Shown here: piece after piece, positions 5,693-11,569 of the stretch | How the letters are laid out: each line of letters begins with the position of its first letter | Position numbering within the stretch: the stretch's first letter is position 1 | Assembly: GCA_027026055.1 (NCBI GenBank) | Contig: JALVPA010000132.1 | Location: 1 to 12,138, forward strand | Source of the DNA: Campylobacteraceae bacterium | Lineage (GTDB): Bacteria > Campylobacterota > Campylobacteria > Campylobacterales > Sulfurovaceae | Length of the DNA: 12,138 bases | Reading direction: 5' to 3' | Position numbers and translations under genes: made by a program | Notes under the pieces: generated by a model | The model's database searches: none | What the model saw: the letters and a program-made list of their open reading frames with translations, nothing else | What the model was told of the DNA's origin: nothing

Positions 5693-8053
5693 ATGACATC
5701 GACAATCGTCAAAAGCGCAATCGCCGCTTCACTGTTGTGTAGCGCCGGTTTCGCCGCTGCCAAATACGATAAAAAACCTCCCTTTACCCTCGACAAGCTT
5801 CATCAAGTGAAAGTCAAAGGTAAAACGGCGTATCAACCCAAAGCCGACTATGTCGCTTTCGTCAACTACGAGTTGGGAATGCACTGTGTCGGTTTCGACA
5901 TGAGCTACTGCTGTGTCATTCCGCCTTACAACTCCATCCAATCGCAAGCGATCAAAGTGGGCAAAAAAGGCGCACTCCCCAAACTTTTGACACCGAGAGA
6001 CAACATCAAACTCTTTGCGTATACCAGAGACAACACCTTCTCCGAAGGAAACAAGATGAAATATTGGACGGTGCGTAAAGACGTCGACGGCGACGGACAC
6101 CTCGACTCACCCTCGGACAACGTCGCCAACTATGTCTGGACACACCTTTTTATCTATAAAGATCTCGAAGGTACCATTCCCGCAGGCGCGACGGACAAAG
6201 ATCGCTTGCATGTCGGTAAAGAGATCCCCGTCAAAGTCGACCACGGGCCTTCCGGTGCGCCGATGGCGGGTTATATGAGCTACTCCGGCAAAGACGGCGG
6301 CAACGTCGTCATGACCGACACGCTCGTACCTGCTGTCAAAAACGTCAAACTGGTGCTTACCGCATCGTATCTCTGGGATGCGCTGGGACTTCCGCTGACG
6401 GCATTTAACGACAGTCGTCGACAAGGCTCGCTTCGTACCGTCACCGAAAAAGATTTCCAACCTTTCCAATACTCGACGGTCGAAATCCATCGTAACGACG
6501 GACGCGAACTCAAACAACCCGACGGTACGACCGTCTCCTATTTCGGTACCAACCCCGTCGATATCCCCAACTGTTACGCCTGTCACTCTCGTAACGGGAA
6601 AGCGGCAAATATGGCCAGAGACGAAGGACTCAAATACAGCGACCAAGAGTACGATTATTGGAAAAGCTATCCCGACACTTCCGAATATATGGCGAGATTG
6701 GCGGAAGCTTCCATCAACATCCTGTCGCTCCACGACGCGCACCACGGTACGGAGTTTTTGAGCGATTACGATCCCAAAGCGCCGAACAACCGTTTGGGTA
6801 AAGTGGGGATGGTTAACTGTGCCGACTGTCACGGCGACAACGTGTCGGGTAACCTTCAAGAGCCCAGACCGACCGCGTCGGGATACAAAACGGTCAAAGC
6901 CAAAACCTTGACCGAAGCGATCCACGGTTTCCACCTGGCGATGGTACCGATGCCCGATGCGGCGGGTCGCTCGCAAGCGTGTCAATCGTGCCACCCGACA
7001 CACTTCCAAAACCCTGCGATGAACGACGATACGAACCCCTTCCGCGTAACGGATAGATACGGAGAAGGTCGCTTCGCCAAAGGCGATATCAGGAAATCGG
7101 GCGGCGGCTGTTACGTCAGACGCGACGCACACTCCAACCCGTACGCCAAACCGCCCTTCTTCCTCAACGCTTATGGTAAATGGATGCTCGAAAACGTCTC
7201 CATGCGCGACGAACACGGCAAAAAAGTCAAGCAGATGCGAGGACTTTACTGTACCAACTGTCACAACAAAGTGGCGCAGGCTTTCTATGCCTACGACGAT
7301 ATCAAAAACGATTCGAAGCAAACGGGCAAGACACTGCGTAACAAGTCGCTCAAAGAGATGGTCAAAGCGGTCGCGGGCGGCAGTATGAAAAAGTTCAAAG
7401 CGCTTGCCGACCCCAAAGCGACGGGCGACAACGAAGTGATGAAATACTATACCGAACACAAGTCGGCCGTTTTGGTCAAAAATGTCGGTAAAGACGGCAA
7501 ACTCGATCTCAAACCGTGGAACCATCCCAAAGGCGGCGAAGTACCGTACAAAGCGGCGTCTGCGGGTAACGACTGGTGGTTGTCGGCGTCCGAACCTCAC
7601 TGTGCGGATTGTCACGTTGCTCCGTTTGTGGAACAAAATACGGGCGGCAAATACTTCCCGATCGACCAGCCCAACAAATATTCGCTCTTCCGCTACTCCA
7701 AAGCGCACGGAAGCATCGCGTGTCAAACATGTCACGAGTCTACGCACGGACTCTACTCCACACGCTACGACGGCGACGAAAGAAGCGTGGACGTAACGAC
7801 GCACGAACAAGCGTTGCAATACTCTCCGGACGGCAAATATGCAGGACCGGTGACTTGTGCGGCATGTCACACCGTTAATAAAAACGGTGTGCCGGTACAA
7901 CTCGAAGGCACCAAATACGCCAACGACTACTGGGCGTCCGTCACTTTGGCGCACTTCATGAGAGAGGGCGATCAAAAACTCTCCGTCAAAGAGTTGGTCA
8001 AAAAATATCCCTACAAAAAATCGGCGGAAATCGTCAAAAAAAGCTGGAAATAA
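5693..8053 (+). CDS. Secreted heptahaem c-type cytochrome with N-terminal LGMHC domain
   Basis: A 786-residue exported multihaem cytochrome, presumably an electron carrier or reductase in the periplasm or at the cell surface. Signal peptide residues 1-23 (cleavage near GFAAA). Residues about 50-290 have no haem site but carry ELGMHC (60-65), a Cys pair at 73-74, PPYN (77-80) and a DxDxDG-type calcium-like loop (130-138). Seven CXXCH sites follow, with first Cys at 294, 376, 430, 520, 637, 677 and 722. Between the third and fourth lies a conserved-looking but non-canonical C473-X6-H480. The substrate cannot be inferred; it does not look like NrfA (no CXXCK) or a known octahaem enzyme. AAAGGAG is five bases from the ATG. 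Single gene, closed by a strong terminator. The N-terminal signature recurs in the truncated gene at the window end. Confidence 0.93.
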   Translation: MTSTIVKSAIAASLLCSAGFAAAKYDKKPPFTLDKLHQVKVKGKTAYQPKADYVAFVNYELGMHCVGFDMSYCCVIPPYNSIQSQAIKVGKKGALPKLLTPRDNIKLFAYTRDNTFSEGNKMKYWTVRKDVDGDGHLDSPSDNVANYVWTHLFIYKDLEGTIPAGATDKDRLHVGKEIPVKVDHGPSGAPMAGYMSYSGKDGGNVVMTDTLVPAVKNVKLVLTASYLWDALGLPLTAFNDSRRQGSLRTVTEKDFQPFQYSTVEIHRNDGRELKQPDGTTVSYFGTNPVDIPNCYACHSRNGKAANMARDEGLKYSDQEYDYWKSYPDTSEYMARLAEASINILSLHDAHHGTEFLSDYDPKAPNNRLGKVGMVNCADCHGDNVSGNLQEPRPTASGYKTVKAKTLTEAIHGFHLAMVPMPDAAGRSQACQSCHPTHFQNPAMNDDTNPFRVTDRYGEGRFAKGDIRKSGGGCYVRRDAHSNPYAKPPFFLNAYGKWMLENVSMRDEHGKKVKQMRGLYCTNCHNKVAQAFYAYDDIKNDSKQTGKTLRNKSLKEMVKAVAGGSMKKFKALADPKATGDNEVMKYYTEHKSAVLVKNVGKDGKLDLKPWNHPKGGEVPYKAASAGNDWWLSASEPHCADCHVAPFVEQNTGGKYFPIDQPNKYSLFRYSKAHGSIACQTCHESTHGLYSTRYDGDERSVDVTTHEQALQYSPDGKYAGPVTCAACHTVNKNGVPVQLEGTKYANDYWASVTLAHFMREGDQKLSVKELVKKYPYKKSAEIVKKSWK

Positions 8054-8073
8054 TCCGGCTTTCTCCTCTCTTT

Positions 8074-8104
8074 GCGGGGAGAAGTTCCCCGCTTTTCTTC
8101 TTAT
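8074..8104 (+). terminator. Intrinsic terminator after the cytochrome gene
   Basis: GCGGGGA (8074-8080) pairs with TCCCCGC (8086-8092) around a five-base loop, followed by TTTTCTTCTTAT. It is a classic GC-rich stem with a T-tract, 20 bases after the stop codon. Confidence 0.88.
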
Positions 8105-8149
8105 CGCTACAACTTTTTCTTCTCTATCGAACGTTAACATTGCATTAGG

Positions 8150-8155
8150 TATAAT
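8150..8155 (+). promoter_or_regulatory. -10 box TATAAT for the SPOR-trpE gene group
   Basis: A perfect TATAAT after the terminator, predicting transcription from about 8162 and a leader of about 25 bases to the ATG at 8187. No convincing -35 box. Confidence 0.6.
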
Positions 8156-8186
8156 AAACGACAAAATCGACGGAGCTTTATGAAAT

Positions 8187-8870
8187 ATGCATGACCACAA
8201 TTTGGACGATCTGATTTTAAACAAACCTTCGCGGAAACGAAGCGGAGTAAAAAACTTTTTAACGTTGGCGGGATTGCTCGTCGTGATTTTGATAGCGGGT
8301 ATCGTACTGTCGCGTATGATTCTCAACGATGCGGCACAAACCTTGGTACCGCAAGAGATTGACGATATCGGAGCGAACAACCCCGAACTCGAACTCAAAC
8401 AACCTTCCGAACGAACTTCGTTACGTTTGAACGAAAGCGATTCGGCGCCGTCCGTTTCGACACGCATCGAACTTCCCAAAAAACCCGAAGCTCACGTACG
8501 TCAAGTCCCGCAGCAACCGAAGCAAACCGTTGTCGCACATACCGACACGAAACCGAAACGACACGCAACGAAAGCGAAGCCTGCGAAACAAGAGAAGTCG
8601 CAACGCGAAAAAACGACAACGTTACCTTCCGAAAAAAGAGACGATTTCTATATACAAGTCGGCTCGTTTTCCAAAACGCCGCCCGAAAAAAGCTTGATTT
8701 TGCAAAAAATAAAACGTAATCGTTTCTCTTATATTATCAGAGAATCGCGATATGGTTCGAAAAAGGTGTTGATAGGACCGTATAAAAACCGGGCGGAAGC
8801 GGATCGCGCCATCGTAGAGATCAGACGACGTATCACACCGCAAGCTTTTGTCGTCGTCCCGAAACGCTAA
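8187..8870 (+). CDS. SPOR-domain inner-membrane protein
   Basis: A 227-residue type II membrane protein. A short cytoplasmic part (1-22) contains LDDLILNKPS; a single membrane helix runs about 24-45; a long disordered Lys/Pro/Gln-rich periplasmic linker covers about 50-150; and a C-terminal SPOR domain covers about 152-225 (DDFYIQVGSF, then VLIGPYKNRAEADRAI). SPOR domains bind peptidoglycan stripped of stem peptides and recruit proteins to the division septum, so a DedD/FtsN-like role is likely. In Campylobacter the equivalent gene (Cj0404-type) directly follows the DUF1882 gene; here about 5 kb intervene. The ATG at 8187 has GGAG 11 bases upstream, a long gap; a nearer ATG at 8180 is in another frame and stops after four codons (ATGAAATATGCATGA), overlapping the true start. 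Confidence 0.9.
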   Translation: MHDHNLDDLILNKPSRKRSGVKNFLTLAGLLVVILIAGIVLSRMILNDAAQTLVPQEIDDIGANNPELELKQPSERTSLRLNESDSAPSVSTRIELPKKPEAHVRQVPQQPKQTVVAHTDTKPKRHATKAKPAKQEKSQREKTTTLPSEKRDDFYIQVGSFSKTPPEKSLILQKIKRNRFSYIIRESRYGSKKVLIGPYKNRAEADRAIVEIRRRITPQAFVVVPKR

Positions 8871-8883
8871 GAAGGTGTCCGCC

Positions 8884-10299
8884 ATGCATCTATCCAAACT
8901 TTACGATCAACTCACGCCTCTGGCACTCTATACGAAACTCAAATCCCGCTTTTCGGACGATATCACGATGCTTTTCGAAAGCGTGGTCAACACAAGCGAA
9001 GGCAATTTCTCTTTTATCACATTGGGCGTTATGGAGCGCATCGTCTATCGCGACGGAGAGACTCGCCATATCAAAGGCGACACGGAAACGAAGCTAAACG
9101 GCGAATCGCCTTTCGCTTTTTTGAAACGTTACTACGCTTCGGTCGACCAAGCGCTTTACAAGCGACGTGCGGAGGAAATCGGTTTTCCCTTTACGGACGG
9201 TTTTATCGGTTTTATCGCTTACGATATGGTCAAGGTTTTCGAACCGGTACTCGAACCCGTAATGGATCTCCTCGACGATCCGCTACAAACCCCCGAACTC
9301 GATCTGATTCGTCCGCAAATCATTATAGGCTATTCGCACAAAAACGCGAAAATCACCCTGATTTGCAACGACGAGAGACGCGCGTCCGATTTCCGCCGCA
9401 TCGAGGCGATGCTAAACGAAAACTACACTCCCATCCCTCTAAAAAAAGCGACCCTCCGCGAAGGCTCCTTCGCTATGACAAAGACACGCTTTTTGGAAAT
9501 AGTCGAATCCGCAAAGGAAAACATACGTGCGGGAGACGTCTTTCAAATCGTTCTTTCCAATCGCTATACCCAAAAAGGCGACATCGACCCGTTGAGTTTC
9601 TACAGACTGTTGCGTTCCAAAAACCCTTCGCCGTATCTTTTTTTGTTGGAATACGAGGATTTCGCCATTTGCGGATCGAGTCCCGAAGTGATGGTACGCT
9701 TGAGCGACGGAGAGATTTTGTTGCGTCCGATCGCGGGTACGAGAAAACGCGGCAAAACGGCACAACGCGACAAAGAGCTCGAAGAAGAGATGCTCAACGA
9801 TCCCAAAGAGAGAGCCGAACATCTGATGCTTATCGACCTGGGACGCAACGACGTGGGACGCGTCGCCAAAACGGGAAGCGTCAAAGTACCCGAAATGATG
9901 CGGGTAGAACGCTATAGTCACGTAATGCATATGGTCAGCGACGTCGTCGCCGAACTCGAAGCGGATAAAGACATGTTCGATCTTTTCGCCGCCACCTTTA
10001 CGGCTGGCACCATGACCGGCGCACCCAAAATCAAAGCGATGGAACTGATCGCCGCATACGAAGGCCTCAAACGCGGCTTCTACTCCGGTGCAGTCGGATA
10101 CTTCGCGTTTAACGGCGATATGGATTCGGCTATCGCCATCCGCACCGCCCTCATCAACGACGAAGGCATCGCGCTCCAGGCGGGGGCGGGCGTCGTCGCC
10201 GATTCGATTCCCCAACTGGAATATCTCGAAGTGAGCAACAAACTCGGTGCGCTTCACGCCACACTCGAAGAACTCTCTTCATTGGAGGAAGAACAATGA
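8884..10299 (+). CDS. trpE: Anthranilate synthase component I
   Basis: First step of tryptophan synthesis: chorismate plus ammonia (from the TrpG glutaminase) to anthranilate, in the cytoplasm. 471 residues, normal length. The C-terminal chorismate-binding domain shows PIAGTRKRG, ERAEHLMLIDLGRND (GRND at 320-323), RVERYSHVMH, FTAGTMTGAPK and GAGVVADS. PIAGT rather than PIKGT distinguishes TrpE from PabB. MLFES at 29-33 corresponds to the LLES tryptophan feedback site, so inhibition by tryptophan is likely. The ATG at 8884 is chosen because AGAAGG (8870-8875) is eight bases before it; an in-frame TTG at 8848 would overlap the SPOR gene and lacks a ribosome site. trpG and the other trp genes are not adjacent, so the pathway is dispersed. 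The stop overlaps the next start (ATGA). Confidence 0.96.
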   Translation: MHLSKLYDQLTPLALYTKLKSRFSDDITMLFESVVNTSEGNFSFITLGVMERIVYRDGETRHIKGDTETKLNGESPFAFLKRYYASVDQALYKRRAEEIGFPFTDGFIGFIAYDMVKVFEPVLEPVMDLLDDPLQTPELDLIRPQIIIGYSHKNAKITLICNDERRASDFRRIEAMLNENYTPIPLKKATLREGSFAMTKTRFLEIVESAKENIRAGDVFQIVLSNRYTQKGDIDPLSFYRLLRSKNPSPYLFLLEYEDFAICGSSPEVMVRLSDGEILLRPIAGTRKRGKTAQRDKELEEEMLNDPKERAEHLMLIDLGRNDVGRVAKTGSVKVPEMMRVERYSHVMHMVSDVVAELEADKDMFDLFAATFTAGTMTGAPKIKAMELIAAYEGLKRGFYSGAVGYFAFNGDMDSAIAIRTALINDEGIALQAGAGVVADSIPQLEYLEVSNKLGALHATLEELSSLEEEQ

Positions 10300-10643
10300 C
10301 ATCGACCACTCTCGTAACTGTTGCCGCGACCCTTCTTGCGGTGGTCTTTTTGCTTTTACTCTATACGTTGATTCACTTGCGTAAAAGCCTCTCCGAAAAA
10401 CACGCACGTATCGAAGAACTGGAAGAGAAAGTGGAGTGGCTGCGTAAAATTCATGCGGAGAACGAATATAAAAAGGACAAAACGATTGGCGAACTTGAAA
10501 AAGAGAATCTCGAATTACGACACAAAGTCGAAACCCTCGAACAAAAACTCAAAGAGGGTGGCAAAAACCAAATCGTCTCACAAATCGAATCCTACCGAAA
10601 ACGCAGAGAAAACAGACTTCGAGAACTCTCTCAAGAAACGTAA
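10296..10643 (+). CDS. Small membrane-anchored coiled-coil protein (115 aa)
   Basis: Not a recognised family. The N-terminal membrane helix (residues about 5-27) has no cleavage site. It is followed by a highly charged heptad-rich coiled coil (about 32-92: ARIEELEEKVEWLRKIHAEN onward) and a basic tail. Topology is probably N-out with the coiled coil in the cytoplasm, judging by the LRK after the helix. Its ATG overlaps the trpE stop by four bases, so it is translationally coupled to trpE. The next gene also encodes a coiled-coil protein after a nine-base gap, so the two may act together. Confidence 0.8.
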   Translation: MTSTTLVTVAATLLAVVFLLLLYTLIHLRKSLSEKHARIEELEEKVEWLRKIHAENEYKKDKTIGELEKENLELRHKVETLEQKLKEGGKNQIVSQIESYRKRRENRLRELSQET

Positions 10644-10652
10644 GGAAACCGA

Positions 10653-11273
10653 ATGGATCGCAAAGAGAGACACCTTCCCGCTAAAGAAATAGAAGAGACG
10701 CACCGCATCGAAGCCGCCATACACGCCACCAAAGAGCTTTATCAAAACGGTACCGCCGCATACGCCGAACAACTTCACCGATACGATACCGATATCGCTT
10801 CTTTCAAACATCGCATCACGCAACAACGCAGCCGTCTCGTAGAGAAAGAAAAAAAGTTACACAAACTCGAAACGGCCATCGAGGTACAATTGCGTATGGT
10901 CGAACGTATCAATCGGGACATCCATGCCAAAATCGACCTTATCCTCTCGATGAAACACGCGCTTGAAAACGAAAGTCCCGATGCCTACAACCGTTTTTTC
11001 AAACAAGAAAAAGAACGACTTCGCATCTTGTCGGACGAAGCGGAAACGATGGAGACGGAACTTTTGGAGATGGAGCTCAACAGACTCAACCTACTCGATA
11101 CCGTCATACCAATACGAAACGAAATCGAACGTTTGGAACAACAACTGCATCTTCTCGAAACGGAAAAACAAGCGTTCCAAAACAGCGCACTGCACAATCT
11201 CCCGAAATTGGCATTACCGAAGGAAAACCGCAACGATACGGAGGGTATCGTCGAAACTGAAATTGAGGAATAA
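10653..11273 (+). CDS. Soluble coiled-coil protein (206 aa)
   Basis: Not recognised. There is no signal peptide or membrane segment. Residues about 15-175 are almost entirely charged alpha-helix with heptad character, broken near ENESPDAYNRFF (about 107-118) into two long helices, which suggests an antiparallel helical hairpin. The C-terminus is acidic. No cysteines and no catalytic motif, so a structural or scaffolding role is more likely than enzymatic. TAAGGAAA (10641-10648) serves as ribosome site and overlaps the upstream stop, so it is the last gene of the SPOR-trpE group. Base use matches its neighbours. Confidence 0.8.
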   Translation: MDRKERHLPAKEIEETHRIEAAIHATKELYQNGTAAYAEQLHRYDTDIASFKHRITQQRSRLVEKEKKLHKLETAIEVQLRMVERINRDIHAKIDLILSMKHALENESPDAYNRFFKQEKERLRILSDEAETMETELLEMELNRLNLLDTVIPIRNEIERLEQQLHLLETEKQAFQNSALHNLPKLALPKENRNDTEGIVETEIEE

Positions 11274-11288
11274 GTATTTCTTATTTTA
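11269..11288 (+). terminator. Weak A/T-rich terminator candidate at the end of the operon
   Basis: AATAAG (11269-11274, overlapping the stop) and CTTATT (11280-11285) form a 6-bp hairpin with a TATTT loop, followed by TTATA. The position is right but the stem is weak. Confidence 0.3.
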
Positions 11289-11308
11289 TAACGTTTTAAG
11301 CAAATGTT

Positions 11309-11317
11309 TGCGATAAT
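11309..11317 (+). promoter_or_regulatory. Extended -10 promoter TGCGATAAT before the riboswitch
   Basis: TG-N-GATAAT is an extended -10 element with five of six bases matching TATAAT. Predicted transcription starts near 11324, about ten bases before the riboswitch P1 stem, so the aptamer would lie at the very 5' end of the mRNA. No good -35 box, as expected for an extended -10. Confidence 0.6.
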
Positions 11318-11333
11318 ATAGTCCAAATTTCGA

Positions 11334-11421
11334 TGTTCAAGATAAAGCCAAACCTATCGTGAGGTAGGGACGGAAAGCCACGGGTCTTTGGGTAAGAAGA
11401 TAGCCGGGTTGCCTTAGAATA
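11334..11421 (+). ncRNA. Cyclic di-GMP-I riboswitch aptamer (GEMM-I)
   Basis: The segment carries the GEMM-I hallmarks in order. A closing stem P1 (11334-11341 with 11413-11421, one bulged A) is followed by GCCAAACC (11347-11354). Hairpin P2, CCTATC-GTGA-GGTAGG (11353-11368), has a GNRA tetraloop; then come GGGACGGAAAGCC (11367-11379), a P3 arm, and TAGCCGGGTTGCC (11401-11413) closing P1. Mapped on the Vibrio Vc2 aptamer by my own count, the ligand-contacting G20 is G11347 and A47 is A11374. The pair next to the ligand, G21-C46 in Vc2, is C11348-G11373 here, a compensatory change. G at position 20 favours c-di-GMP over the A20 cGAMP-selective variant. It lies about 150 bases upstream of the secreted LGMHC-domain gene. 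Confidence 0.92.
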
Positions 11422-11505
11422 CAAAATCGTCGATGTTTCTTTCAATAGTGCAAAAAGTGCTTCGCAAAGAAAACTTTCTCAACCTATTTCTCGAAGCAAG
11501 GCAAC
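11408..11505 (+). promoter_or_regulatory. Candidate riboswitch expression platform (anti-P1 pairing and hairpin)
   Basis: GTTGCCTT (11408-11415), which includes the 3' strand of aptamer P1, is a perfect 8-base complement of AAGGCAAC (11498-11505), so the two pairings exclude each other. Inside this arm, TGCTTCG (11458-11464) pairs with CGAAGCA (11492-11498), continued by AGAAA/TTTCT (11468-11472 with 11487-11491) after a bulge. No T-tract follows and the ribosome site is 47 bases further on, so whether this controls transcription or translation cannot be read directly. Together with the aptamer this accounts for most of the 296-base gap before the gene. Confidence 0.45.
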
Positions 11506-11569
11506 GCTACATATCCTCTATCCTCTTTCCCCGTTTTCAATCGCATAGTACAAAGGAGAAAAAAGTTTC

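Noticed and set aside
5693..8053. NrfA nitrite reductase or octahaem tetrathionate/hydroxylamine enzyme
   Set aside because: No CXXCK site, seven rather than five or eight canonical haem sites, and a large non-haem N-terminal domain not found in those families.
6107..8479. 790-codon open frame on the minus strand opposite the cytochrome
   Set aside because: The plus strand has an export signal and seven CXXCH sites. The antisense frame is Arg/Val/Phe-rich nonsense that crosses a terminator and the next promoter; it arises from the codon bias of the real gene.
8848..8883. TTG start extending trpE by 12 residues
   Set aside because: It overlaps the SPOR gene, lacks a ribosome site, and the ATG at 8884 has a well-spaced AGAAGG.
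11334..11421. cGAMP-selective (A20-type) GEMM riboswitch
   Set aside because: The residue equivalent to G20 is G (11347), which favours c-di-GMP; experimental selectivity is untested.
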